DNA from: Pseudogemmobacter faecipullorum
Lineage (GTDB): Bacteria > Pseudomonadota > Alphaproteobacteria > Rhodobacterales > Rhodobacteraceae
Assembly: GCF_020539525.1 (NCBI RefSeq)
Contig: NZ_JACDXX010000004.1
Location: 1-64,000, forward strand
DNA length: 64,000 bases
Reading direction: 5' to 3'
Program-made: the position numbers and the translations under genes
Part shown: positions 19,324 through 27,901 of the stretch, one piece after another
Numbering within the stretch: the first letter of the stretch is position 1
Layout: the number at the start of each line of letters is the position of its first letter
Notes under the pieces: model-generated
Told to the model about the DNA's origin: nothing
What the model saw: the letters and a program-made list of their open reading frames with translations, nothing else
The model's database searches: none

Positions 19324-21197
19324 TGGGGTTTCACGTGAAACATTTCGATGTCATCGTGGTGGGCGGCGGCCATGCCGGGGCCGATGCGGCTGCGGCTTCG
19401 GCGCGGATGGGGGCAAAGACCGCGCTCCTGACCATGCGCGCCGATACTGTGGGGGTGATGTCCTGTAATCCGGCGATCGGCGGCCTGGGCAAGGGTCATC
19501 TTGTTCGTGAAGTCGATGCGATGGACGGCATCATGGGCCGGGCCGGCGATATGGGCGGGATTCAGTTCCGGCTGTTGAACCGCCGCAAGGGCCCGGCGGT
19601 GCAGGGGCCACGGACCCAGGCCGACCGGCGTTTGTACCGCGAGGCTGTGCAGGGTCTGCTTGCCTCCCAGGTAAACCTGGAGATCCTCGAGGGCGAAGCC
19701 TCTGAGCTTATCCTTGAGGGCGATCGGGTAACGGGTCTGCGCCTGATCGACGGATCAGAGATTAAAGCCCTGGCCGTAGTGTTGACGACCGGAACTTTCC
19801 TCAACGGGTTGATTCACGTTGGGGATCAAAGCCGTCCTGGCGGGCGGGTGGGCGACAAGGCCTCGGTAGCGCTTGGCCAGCAGATCCGCAGTCTGAACCT
19901 GGCGACAGGGCGGCTGAAAACCGGAACGCCGCCGCGCCTCGACGGCAAGAGCATCGACTGGTCGCGGCTTGAAATGCAGCCGGCGGATGATGAGCCGGTG
20001 ATGTTGTCTTTCCTGAACCGCAAGCCGATTGCGCGTCAGATCTCCTGTGGCATCACGCATACTTCACGTGAAACACATGATATCATCCGCAACAATCTCA
20101 GCCGTTCTGCGATGTATGGCGGCCATATTGACGGCGTGGGCCCGCGCTACTGCCCCTCAATCGAAGATAAAGTGGTGCGTTTCGCCGATAAAGACAGCCA
20201 CCAGGTCTTTCTTGAGCCCGAGGGGCTGGATGATGACACGGTGTATCCCAATGGCATTTCGACCTCTCTGCCGGTGGATGTGCAGGAAGCCTATGTCCGC
20301 ACCATGCTGGGGCTTGAGAATGTCGTCATCACCCAGCCGGGCTATGCTATTGAATATGACTACCTCGATCCACGCGGTCTGAGGCCAACGCTTGAAAGCC
20401 GGACACTGCATGGGTTGTATCTGGCAGGGCAGATCAATGGCACAACCGGATATGAGGAAGCCGCAGCCCAGGGTATGGTTGCGGGTCTGAACGCGGCGGC
20501 AGCGGCTCAAGGCAGGGATCCCGTTACTTTCTCGCGTAGTGACAGCTATATCGGGGTGATGATCGATGATCTGATCACCCGCGGTGTGACCGAGCCCTAT
20601 CGGATGTTCACTTCGCGCGCCGAATATCGCCTCTCGCTGCGCGCTGATAATGCCGATCAGCGGCTTACGCCGAAAGCGATCGAGCTGGGCTGCGTTTCCG
20701 AAAGCCGTATCGCTGCTTTTGGCGCTAAGATGGAAGCTCTGTCCCAGGTCACTCAGCTGCTGCAGGAAGCGCGCTTTACCCCTAAGGAGCTGGCAGTGGT
20801 CGGTGTAACGGTTAGTCAGGATGGCGCACGCCGTTCGGCCTGGCAGCTGATGTCGATGCCGGAATATGACCCATCTGTGCTGGACAGGCTGGTGCCGGAG
20901 CTGGCAGATCATCCGGCCGAAGCAAGAGAGCAGGCCGGGATCGAGGCGCTTTATGCACAATATGCCTCTCGTCAGGCCGCCGATGCCGAGGATTTGCGCA
21001 AGCATGAGGCGATGATCATTCCGGAAGGTTTTGATTATGCTGCATTATCTGGGTTGTCCTCGGAACTGACCGGAAAGTTGCAGCGTGTTAAGCCTGACTC
21101 TATTCAGCGGGCCCGACAGATCGAAGGCATGACGCCCGCAGCTACAATGCTGCTGATCGCGGCGCTGCGCAAACCCTCTGCACGTAAGGCAGGCTGA
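19323..21197 (+). CDS. mnmG: tRNA uridine-5-carboxymethylaminomethyl synthase subunit MnmG
   Basis: A 624-residue FAD-dependent partner of MnmE. FAD-binding GGGHAG lies near residue 15, with [15 protein letters not shown] near 47 and the [13 protein letters not shown] motif near 378. The ATG at 19323 overlaps the mnmE stop. The N-terminal residues FHVKH are encoded by a parS site; a GTG at 19335 is an alternative start that would remove them. A second parS-like site lies inside the gene at 20061. Confidence 0.96.
   Translation: MGFHVKHFDVIVVGGGHAGADAAAASARMGAKTALLTMRADTVGVMSCNPAIGGLGKGHLVREVDAMDGIMGRAGDMGGIQFRLLNRRKGPAVQGPRTQADRRLYREAVQGLLASQVNLEILEGEASELILEGDRVTGLRLIDGSEIKALAVVLTTGTFLNGLIHVGDQSRPGGRVGDKASVALGQQIRSLNLATGRLKTGTPPRLDGKSIDWSRLEMQPADDEPVMLSFLNRKPIARQISCGITHTSRETHDIIRNNLSRSAMYGGHIDGVGPRYCPSIEDKVVRFADKDSHQVFLEPEGLDDDTVYPNGISTSLPVDVQEAYVRTMLGLENVVITQPGYAIEYDYLDPRGLRPTLESRTLHGLYLAGQINGTTGYEEAAAQGMVAGLNAAAAAQGRDPVTFSRSDSYIGVMIDDLITRGVTEPYRMFTSRAEYRLSLRADNADQRLTPKAIELGCVSESRIAAFGAKMEALSQVTQLLQEARFTPKELAVVGVTVSQDGARRSAWQLMSMPEYDPSVLDRLVPELADHPAEAREQAGIEALYAQYASRQAADAEDLRKHEAMIIPEGFDYAALSGLSSELTGKLQRVKPDSIQRARQIEGMTPAATMLLIAALRKPSARKAG
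19327..19342. other. parS-like site 2 (start of mnmG)
   Basis: GGTTTCACGTGAAACA matches the parS consensus at 15 of 16 positions, with a perfect 14-bp palindromic core. It sits in the first codons of mnmG. Confidence 0.85.
20061..20076. other. parS-like site 3 (inside mnmG)
   Basis: ACTTCACGTGAAACAC contains the central TTCACGTGAA with one arm imperfect. It encodes TSRET in mnmG. Confidence 0.6.
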
Positions 21198-21199
21198 CT

Positions 21200-21835
21200 G
21201 TGAATACCGATCTTTGGAATGAGCTGGGGGCATCTGCCACCGCTCTGCAAAAGCTTCAGGACTTTGCAGCTTTGGCTGAAAAGTGGACGAAGAAGATCAA
21301 CCTTGTTTCACGTGGAACAATCGCTGAGATCTGGACGCGCCATATCGAGGATTCAGCGCATATCATGAAGCTCTCTCCCGATGCGCCGCAAATCTGGGCT
21401 GATTTTGGCTCGGGCGGTGGTTTTCCAGGGATAGTGGTGGCAACGCTTTTACAGGACAGGGCGCTGCCGACGCAGGTCATTCTGGTTGAATCTGACCAGA
21501 GAAAATCGGCTTTCCTGCGTGAAGCTTCGCGTCAGCTTGGGCTTTCGGTACAGGTTCGGGCCGAGCGGGCGGAACAGATCGCCGGGTTGAACGCAGATGT
21601 TATCTCTGCCCGTGCCCTGGCCTCGCTGGATATGCTATGCACAATTGTTGAGCGCCATATCGCGCCCAAAGGGATTGCGCTTTTTCCAAAAGGCGAAACC
21701 TGGGAGGAAGAAGTTGCCCAGGCCCGGAAAAATTGGCTGTTCGATCTGGAGGCCGCCGCCGATCCGGGGCATAAAGGGTCAGCCATCCTGAAACTGAGGA
21801 AACTGCGCCGTGCAAGCAGCGATGCCCGTAGCTGA
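21200..21835 (+). CDS. rsmG: 16S rRNA (guanine527-N7)-methyltransferase RsmG
   Basis: A 211-residue SAM-dependent methyltransferase. It has KINLVSRGT near residue 32, the SAM-binding ADFGSGGGFPGIVVA near 73, and VISARALASL near 134. It methylates G527 of 16S rRNA. A GTG start follows mnmG by 2 bp. The 3' end overlaps the start of parA by 26 bp. A parS-like site lies at 21304-21319. Confidence 0.95.
   Translation: MNTDLWNELGASATALQKLQDFAALAEKWTKKINLVSRGTIAEIWTRHIEDSAHIMKLSPDAPQIWADFGSGGGFPGIVVATLLQDRALPTQVILVESDQRKSAFLREASRQLGLSVQVRAERAEQIAGLNADVISARALASLDMLCTIVERHIAPKGIALFPKGETWEEEVAQARKNWLFDLEAAADPGHKGSAILKLRKLRRASSDARS
21304..21319. other. parS-like site 4 (inside rsmG)
   Basis: TGTTTCACGTGGAACA matches the consensus at 15 of 16 positions and encodes part of the conserved NLVSRGT segment of RsmG. 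Confidence 0.85.
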
Positions 21836-22643
21836 TACCGCTCCATTGGCAGCAGATCATAAGCCAGCCCATGTTATTGCTATTGCTAATCAAAAGGGCG
21901 GCGTAGGCAAGACGACCACGTCAATCAACCTGGCGGCGGCGCTGGCAGAAGCCGGTAAACGGGTGCTGTTGGTTGATCTGGATCCCCAGGGAAATGCCTC
22001 GACCGGGCTGGGGGTTCCCAGCAGTGATCGGCAGCTGACAACCTATGACCTTATCCTTTCGGATGGGCGGCCAGAGGCTGTTATCCGTCCCAGCAATGTC
22101 GAAAATCTCTGGATCAGCCCGGCCAATTCAGATCTGGCCTCTGCAGATATCGAATTGATATCAAACGAGAAAAGAAGCTTCCTTCTGCATGATGCGCTGC
22201 GCCATCCTGAAATTGAGGCGATGGGTTTCGATATCATTCTGATTGATTGCCCGCCTTCGCTTTCGCTGCTGACCGTGAATGCTCTGGTCGCCTCGCATGC
22301 TATTCTGGTCCCGCTTCAGGCCGAGTTTTATGCGCTGGAAGGCTTGTCGCAGCTGTTGCTGACGGTTCGGGATGTGCGTCGCTCCGCCAATCCTAATCTG
22401 CGGATTGAGGGCGTTCTTCTCACTATGTATGATGGTCGCAATAACCTGGCACAACAGGTAGAGAGTGACGCGCGTGAAAACCTGGGTGACATGGTTTTCC
22501 GTACGGTGATCCCGCGCAATGTGCGGCTGTCCGAAGCGCCTTCCTATGCGAAGCCGGTGACAGAATATGATCCGACATCAAAAGGGGCTGAGGCCTATCG
22601 TGCCCTGGCCCTGGAAATTTCTGAGAAACTGCAGCGGCCATAA
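21810..22643 (+). CDS. parA: Chromosome partitioning ATPase ParA
   Basis: A 277-residue deviant Walker-A ATPase. NQKGGVGKTTTSINLA lies near residues 28-43 with the signature lysine. DLDPQGNASTGLG and IIDCPPSLSLLT-type motifs follow. It drives separation of ParB-parS complexes after replication. The GTG at 21810 has a GAGG site 7-8 bp upstream; an ATG at 21822 is the alternative. The gene overlaps rsmG and is followed by parB. Confidence 0.96.
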   Translation: MQAAMPVADTAPLAADHKPAHVIAIANQKGGVGKTTTSINLAAALAEAGKRVLLVDLDPQGNASTGLGVPSSDRQLTTYDLILSDGRPEAVIRPSNVENLWISPANSDLASADIELISNEKRSFLLHDALRHPEIEAMGFDIILIDCPPSLSLLTVNALVASHAILVPLQAEFYALEGLSQLLLTVRDVRRSANPNLRIEGVLLTMYDGRNNLAQQVESDARENLGDMVFRTVIPRNVRLSEAPSYAKPVTEYDPTSKGAEAYRALALEISEKLQRP

Positions 22644-22661
22644 TCAATCATGAGGCAGAAT

Positions 22662-23561
22662 ATGGAACGCAAAGGGCTGGGACGTGGCTTGTCGGCTTTG
22701 ATGTCGGATGTGAATCTGCGTCCGGAGAGTGAAGGGCCGCGCCGGGCAGATACGAAACTGCCGGTCGCCCGGCTGAAGCCAAATCCCAACCAGCCGCGCA
22801 AAGATTTTGATCAGTCCGCGCTTGAGGCCCTGGCGGAATCGCTGAAACAAAAGGGCGTTATTCAGCCGCTGGTGGTGCGTGCCGTCGGTGATTTTTATGA
22901 AATTGTGGCTGGTGAGCGCCGCTGGCGTGCGGCTCAGCTGGCGCGTTTGCACGAAGTTCCGGTGGTGATCCGGGAGCTGGACGACACCGAAGTTCTGGAA
23001 ATTGCGATTATCGAGAATATTCAGAGGGAAGATCTGAACGCGATTGAAGAGGCCCTGGGCATTCGCCAGCTGATCGAACGCTTTGGACATACCCAGGAAA
23101 AAATCGCTGAGGCTCTGTCAAAAAGCCGGAGTCATGTAGCTAACCTTTTGAGGCTATTGAATCTTCCTGGTCCTGTTCAGCAGATGGTTCGCGACAGTGA
23201 ATTGACTGCCGGTCACGCCAGAGCGCTGATCAATGCGCCTGATCCGCTGGCGCTTGCCCGCACGGTTGCTGAGCGTGGCCTTTCGGTGCGCGAAACCGAA
23301 AGGCTGATGAAGGATGTGAACGATCCGGGCCGTAGCGGTCGCGAGGGATCGCGGAACGTGCGCGCCGGCAGTCCGGGTGGTGATAAAGATGCCGATACCC
23401 GTGCGCTTGAGGGCGATCTGACGGCTCAGCTTGGTATGAGTGTGCAGATTGATCATCGGGGAAATGGGGGCACGGTGACGATTTCCTATCGTGACCTGGA
23501 AGAGCTTGATCAGCTTTGTCAGCTGCTCTCTTCCGGCCCGGCAGGAATGGCGCGCGAATAA
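22662..23561 (+). CDS. parB: Chromosome partitioning protein ParB
   Basis: About 299 residues, opening KGLGRGLSALM. The CTP-binding/N-terminal domain has PNPNQPRKDF and GERRWRAAQLA (about 84-94). The helix-turn-helix includes KIAEALSKSRSHVANLLRLL. The C-terminus is a dimerisation domain. It loads at parS sites and spreads. The ATG at 22662 is chosen because GAGG lies 7 bp upstream; an ATG at 22650 is possible. Confidence 0.96.
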   Translation: MERKGLGRGLSALMSDVNLRPESEGPRRADTKLPVARLKPNPNQPRKDFDQSALEALAESLKQKGVIQPLVVRAVGDFYEIVAGERRWRAAQLARLHEVPVVIRELDDTEVLEIAIIENIQREDLNAIEEALGIRQLIERFGHTQEKIAEALSKSRSHVANLLRLLNLPGPVQQMVRDSELTAGHARALINAPDPLALARTVAERGLSVRETERLMKDVNDPGRSGREGSRNVRAGSPGGDKDADTRALEGDLTAQLGMSVQIDHRGNGGTVTISYRDLEELDQLCQLLSSGPAGMARE

Positions 23562-23588
23562 TCGCGCGCTTTCAATTGCTTATCCTGT

Positions 23589-24761
23589 TCAGGACAGTTC
23601 CAGGATAAGGCGGTTCAGCAGCAGCCGTCCTGTGCTAGTGGTGGCAATTCTGTCATCCCGGCGCATCAGCAGCCCTTGCTGCACGAAGTCATCGACCAGA
23701 TTTTCTGAGAGCTGGCCACCAAGGGCATGATAGCGTGACAGCTGCATCCCTTCGCTGAGGCGCAGCGACATCATCAGATATTCGAGCGCCTGTGCTTCAC
23801 GTGAAACAATCTCGCGTGGCTTTTCACCGCTTCCGGCCTGGCTCACGGCCCCGAGCCAGAGCTCAGGGGAGCGGTGGGTGTCGGTTGCATAGCGCTGGCC
23901 GTCTAATGTCAGCCTGCCATGTGCGCCCGGGCCTATACCCAGGTAGTCACCCATGCGCCAATACACCAGGTTGTGGCGAGATTCTGAGCCTTCTTTGGCG
24001 TAATTCGACACTTCATAATCCCGCAAGCTGTAATCAGCCACGGTTTCGGCGGTCAGCTCATACATATCAGCCGCCAGGTCTTCATCGGGAAGGCCGCGTA
24101 GCTTTCCGGCGTCGAACAGCTTTGCAAAAGCCGTGCCTTGTTCAATCGTCAGCTGATAAAGTGAGATGTGATCGGGACCACGCGACAGAACAGAGATCAG
24201 TTCCTCACGCCAGGAGGTCAGATCCTGTTCCTGGCGGGCATAGATCAAATCACATGATGTGCGGTCGAACAGGCTGCACGCCAGATCCAGGGCGGCCAGG
24301 CCCTCGGTGGCAGAATGCTGACGACCGAGGCGTTTCAGATCCAGGTCATTCAGGGCCTGGATACCCAGAGAAACACGGTTTACACCTGCCTGACGATAGC
24401 CCGCGAAACGCGAGGCTTCGACCGATGTCGGATTGGCTTCCAGGGTAACTTCCAGATCATTTGCCAGGCGCCAGTGCCGGGCCACACGGTCGAGTATGGC
24501 TCCGGTCACCGAGGGGTCCATCAGCGAAGGCGTGCCACCGCCAAAGAAAACCGAACGCAGAATACGGCCGCCGGTTTCTTCAGCCGCCCGGTCAAGCTCG
24601 GCCAGATAGGCATTTTGCCAGGCCTGCTGGTCGACAGAGGCCCGGACATGGCTGTTAAAATCACAATAGGGGCATTTCGCTTTGCAAAATGGCCAGTGGA
24701 TATAGAGGGCGAAGCCGCCCTCCTGCCAGTCTCCGGGCCCGCTGAGTTTCACGTGAAACAC
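23589..24761 (-). CDS. hemW: HemW-like radical SAM heme chaperone
   Basis: A 390-residue radical SAM protein. The cluster motif CKAKCPYC lies at about 26-33, followed by GGGTPSLM near 75 and a C-terminal HemN-like domain. It was formerly called coproporphyrinogen dehydrogenase-like, but HemW proteins have heme-trafficking roles. The start is probably GTG at 24761, giving MFHVK from a parS site; a GTG at 24752 would give MKLSG. It overlaps the end of rdgB. Confidence 0.9.
   Translation of the reverse strand: MFHVKLSGPGDWQEGGFALYIHWPFCKAKCPYCDFNSHVRASVDQQAWQNAYLAELDRAAEETGGRILRSVFFGGGTPSLMDPSVTGAILDRVARHWRLANDLEVTLEANPTSVEASRFAGYRQAGVNRVSLGIQALNDLDLKRLGRQHSATEGLAALDLACSLFDRTSCDLIYARQEQDLTSWREELISVLSRGPDHISLYQLTIEQGTAFAKLFDAGKLRGLPDEDLAADMYELTAETVADYSLRDYEVSNYAKEGSESRHNLVYWRMGDYLGIGPGAHGRLTLDGQRYATDTHRSPELWLGAVSQAGSGEKPREIVSREAQALEYLMMSLRLSEGMQLSRYHALGGQLSENLVDDFVQQGLLMRRDDRIATTSTGRLLLNRLILELS
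23793..23808. other. parS-like site 5 (inside hemW)
   Basis: TGCTTCACGTGAAACA matches the parS consensus at 15 of 16 positions. Confidence 0.85.
24745..24760. other. parS-like site 6 (rdgB/hemW junction)
   Basis: AGTTTCACGTGAAACA matches the consensus at 15 of 16 positions. On the minus strand it contains the rdgB stop codon in one frame and the first codons of hemW in another. Confidence 0.85.
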
Positions 24762-25360
24762 TTCTTCATCATAGCAGCAACCGCTTTGCCGCGATGGCTG
24801 ATGGCATTTTTTGCTTCGGCTGACATTTCAGCGAAAGTGGTTGAGTGATTATCGGGCTGGAACATCGGATCATAGCCATGACCCTCTGCACCGCGGCGCG
24901 GCCAGACCAGCTCACCGGCGCAGACTCCCTCGACGAATTCGTCCTGACCATCGGGCCAGGCCAGCACGAGCGTGCAGCGGAACTGCGCCAAGTGGGGCAG
25001 GGGTGCTGCCTTAACTTCAAGCGCTGCATGAGTTTTTTCCATGGCCATGCCAAAATCACGGCCATGCTCTGTCTCGGCCCAGTCAGCCGTATAGACCCCC
25101 GGCGCACCATCCAGCGCATCAACCGTCAGGCCTGAATCATCCGCCAGGGCGGGCAGGCCGGTGGCCTTCGCCGCAGCATGGGCCTTGATGCGGCAATTGC
25201 CAAGGAAGGTGGACTCGGTCTCTGCCGGCTCGGGAAGGTTCAGCTCACCGGCCGAAATGCAGGTGATGCCGAGCGGAGCAAGCAGGGCGGAAAACTCCTC
25301 GAGCTTGCCCTTGTTATGGGTCGCGATCACAAGGCGATCGCCGGTGAACTTGCGGCTCAT
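24749..25360 (-). CDS. rdgB: RdgB/HAM1-family dITP/XTP pyrophosphatase
   Basis: A 203-residue house-cleaning enzyme hydrolysing dITP, XTP and similar nucleotides. [11 protein letters not shown] is at about 14-24, [19 protein letters not shown] near 70, and SHRGKAV near the C-terminus. Its last 13 bp overlap hemW, and it overlaps the rph stop by 4 bp, so rph-rdgB-hemW forms one leftward operon. Confidence 0.95.
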   Translation of the reverse strand: MSRKFTGDRLVIATHNKGKLEEFSALLAPLGITCISAGELNLPEPAETESTFLGNCRIKAHAAAKATGLPALADDSGLTVDALDGAPGVYTADWAETEHGRDFGMAMEKTHAALEVKAAPLPHLAQFRCTLVLAWPDGQDEFVEGVCAGELVWPRRGAEGHGYDPMFQPDNHSTTFAEMSAEAKNAISHRGKAVAAMMKKCFT

Positions 25361-26073
25361 GCGCTGACGGCCTGTTTCTGCGCGGCGACGAGCAGTTCCG
25401 TGCCTTTCATACCCAGCGACATCAGGGTCAACAATTCGTCGGTCGAGAAGGGCGCGCCCTCAGCCGAGGCCTGAATTTCGACCAGTTTCCCTTTGCCGGT
25501 GATGACAAAATTGCCATCGGTCCCGGCAGCAGAATCCTCATCATAATCAAGATCCAGGAGGGGTTGACCTGCATATATACCACATGAGATCGCTGCAACA
25601 TGGTCAAGCAGCGGATCGCCGGTGACGATGCCCTTCTGCATCAGCCGGTTCATCGCCAGGCGCAAAGCCACCCAGCCGCCGGTGATTGCCGCGCAGCGGG
25701 TGCCACCATCGGCCTGGATCACATCGCAATCGACGGTGATCTGACGCTCACCAAGCGCCTGGCGGTCGACAACTGCGCGCAGCGAGCGGCCAATCAGACG
25801 CTGAATTTCCTGGGTGCGGCCCGATTGCTTGCCAGCAGCCGCCTCGCGGCGCGAACGCGTATGGGTGGAACGTGGCAGCATACCATATTCAGCAGTGACC
25901 CAGCCCATGCCGGTATTGCGCAGGAATGATGGGGGCTTATCCTCGATCGAGGCGGTGCAGAGCACATGCGTATTGCCCATTTTGATCAGGCAGGAGCCTT
26001 CAGCATGCAGGGAGACGCCGGTCTCGATGGAAATCGTACGAAGCTGATCGAGCGCTCTTCCTGAGGGCCGCAT
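25357..26073 (-). CDS. rph: Ribonuclease PH
   Basis: A 238-residue phosphorolytic 3'-5' exoribonuclease that trims tRNA 3' ends. It begins [12 protein letters not shown], with MLPRSTHTR and [19 protein letters not shown] near 75-105 and [12 protein letters not shown] near 120. The ATG at 26073 is chosen over longer upstream readings because RNase PH proteins start here and AAAGGA lies 6-7 bp before it. Divergent from hrcA. Confidence 0.96.
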   Translation of the reverse strand: MRPSGRALDQLRTISIETGVSLHAEGSCLIKMGNTHVLCTASIEDKPPSFLRNTGMGWVTAEYGMLPRSTHTRSRREAAAGKQSGRTQEIQRLIGRSLRAVVDRQALGERQITVDCDVIQADGGTRCAAITGGWVALRLAMNRLMQKGIVTGDPLLDHVAAISCGIYAGQPLLDLDYDEDSAAGTDGNFVITGKGKLVEIQASAEGAPFSTDELLTLMSLGMKGTELLVAAQKQAVSA

Positions 26074-26205
26074 AATCTGTCCTTTCAGTGGATTCAGGTC
26101 AGATATGCGCCTGAGAGGCTGTGATGCAAGCCCGGAAGGCATTGCACCTGCGAGGCCGATTGACGCCGCGCGGCAATAGCCTTCTATTCTGCACAGAAGC
26201 GGGTT

Positions 26206-27285
26206 GTGAAACAGATGCCAGACAGAGCCAAAATTCTTACCGAGATGAGCGATCGCTCGCGCGAGGTTTTTCGGAGCGTGGTCGAAGGCTATCTCGCAAC
26301 CGGAGAGCCGGTGGGCTCGCGTACGCTGACCCGCAGCCTGTCCGAGCAGATTTCGGCCGCGACCATTCGCAATGTGATGCAGGATCTGGAATATCTCGGC
26401 CTGCTGGGCAGCCCGCATGTCTCGGCGGGCAGGGTGCCGACGCAGCAGGGTTTGCGTTTGTTTGTCGATGGTTTCATGGAAATGGGCCGCGTCGATGCGG
26501 CGGATCGGGAACGCATTGATGCCTCGCTGGAAAGCGAGGATCAGGATGTCGGCGCGCTGCTCGATCATGTCTCCTCGGCTTTGTCCATTCTGACGCGGGG
26601 CGCCTCTATCGTGCTGTCGCCCAAACATGAGCAGGCGGCGATCCGGCATATTGAATTCGTCTCGCTCTCGGCGGACCGGGCGCTGGTGGTGCTGGTCTTC
26701 TCGGATGGCCAGGTCGAGAACCGGTTGTTCACCCCGCCGCCAGGCCAGACACCCTCATCGATGCGCGAAGCGGCGAATTTTCTCAATGCCATGGCTGAGG
26801 GGCGCACCCTGGCTGAGCTGCGGCTGCGGATCCGCGATGAAATCACGCTGCGCCGGCAGGAAATTGATTCGCTCTCGCGCGAACTGGTCGAGAGCGGCCT
26901 TGCGGTGTGGCAGAATGCGGGCCTGTCTTCTGAGCGGCTGATCGTGCATGGGCGCTCAAATCTGCTGGAAGGCGCGGCCGGCGAGGATGTGGACCGCATC
27001 CGCAGCCTGTTTGATGACCTTGAACGCAAGCGCGATATCGCCGAATTCCTCGAACTTGCCGAAGATGGCGATGGTGTACGCATTTTCATCGGCTCTGAGA
27101 ACAAACTCTTTTCACTTTCGGGTTCAAGTCTGGTGGTTTCTCCCTATATGAACGCCGAGCGAAAGATTATTGGCGCCGTGGGCGTGATTGGCCCGACGCG
27201 ACTGAATTACGGTCGCGTGGTGCCAATTGTCGATTACACGGCGCAACTCGTGGGGCGGATGATCTCCGACCGCGGAAGAAGCTGA
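26206..27285 (+). CDS. hrcA: Heat-inducible transcription repressor HrcA
   Basis: A 359-residue repressor. The N-terminal winged helix contains [22 protein letters not shown] split over about 38-60, followed by [16 protein letters not shown], a family signature. It normally binds CIRCE elements before groESL or dnaKJ operons. No CIRCE was found in this window. It lies 23 bp before grpE, in a small heat-shock operon. Confidence 0.94.
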   Translation: MKQMPDRAKILTEMSDRSREVFRSVVEGYLATGEPVGSRTLTRSLSEQISAATIRNVMQDLEYLGLLGSPHVSAGRVPTQQGLRLFVDGFMEMGRVDAADRERIDASLESEDQDVGALLDHVSSALSILTRGASIVLSPKHEQAAIRHIEFVSLSADRALVVLVFSDGQVENRLFTPPPGQTPSSMREAANFLNAMAEGRTLAELRLRIRDEITLRRQEIDSLSRELVESGLAVWQNAGLSSERLIVHGRSNLLEGAAGEDVDRIRSLFDDLERKRDIAEFLELAEDGDGVRIFIGSENKLFSLSGSSLVVSPYMNAERKIIGAVGVIGPTRLNYGRVVPIVDYTAQLVGRMISDRGRS

Positions 27286-27308
27286 GACCTGAAAGACGAG
27301 GAGTGATC

Positions 27309-27851
27309 ATGGCGCAGGACAACAACGCTGCCCAGGATGCTGAACTGAATGCCGGAATGCCGGAACCTGAAGAGTTCCTGGCAGATGGCGAGATCGAAGC
27401 CCTGAAGGCCGAACGCGACGAATATCGCGATAAATTCATGCGCGCGCTCGCAGATGCCGAGAATTCGCGCAAGCGGTCCGATCGTGACCGTCGTGAGGCC
27501 GAGCAATATGGCGGGACGCGTCTCGCCCGCGATCTGCTGCCGGTTTATGACAACCTGAACCGCGCTCTGGCAGCGATCCCCGATGACAGCCGTGCGGCCT
27601 CTGCCGCGCTGATCGAGGGGGTCGAGCTGACCCTGCGCGAGCTGACCACGGTGATGAAGAAGCATGGCGTTGTGCCGGTTTCGCCGGCGATTGGCGATGT
27701 GTTTGACGCCAATCATCATGAGGCGATGTTTGAGGCCCCGGTGCCGGGCACCAAAGCCGGACAGATCATCCAGGTGATGACCGAGGGCTTCTTGCTGCAT
27801 GATCGCCTGCTGCGCCCGGCCCAGGTCGGCGTTTCCTCGACCCCGGCCTGA
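27309..27851 (+). CDS. grpE: Nucleotide exchange factor GrpE
   Basis: About 180 residues. A long N-terminal helix (ALKAERDEYRDKFMRALADAEN) is followed by the family block PVYDNLNRALAAIP and a C-terminal beta domain ending LLRPAQVGVS. It is the cochaperone releasing ADP from DnaK. The ATG at 27309 has GAGGAG just upstream; a GTG at 27303 is less likely. Confidence 0.95.
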   Translation: MAQDNNAAQDAELNAGMPEPEEFLADGEIEALKAERDEYRDKFMRALADAENSRKRSDRDRREAEQYGGTRLARDLLPVYDNLNRALAAIPDDSRAASAALIEGVELTLRELTTVMKKHGVVPVSPAIGDVFDANHHEAMFEAPVPGTKAGQIIQVMTEGFLLHDRLLRPAQVGVSSTPA

Positions 27852-27879
27852 TGTCACGGGGGCGGTGCCCCCATGACAT
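27851..27879. terminator. Hairpin between convergent grpE and mutS
   Basis: ATGTCA-C-GGGGGC / GCCCCC-A-TGACAT forms a 12-bp stem with one mismatch and a 3-base loop, directly at the grpE stop codon. No T run follows in either direction, so it may stabilise or separate the convergent transcripts rather than be a classic terminator. Confidence 0.5.
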
Positions 27880-27901
27880 GCGGCTCTGAAAAACCGGCGG
27901 A

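Noticed and set aside
26074-26205. CIRCE element upstream of hrcA
   Set aside because: No TTAGCACTC-N9-GAGTGCTAA-like pair was found in the gap.
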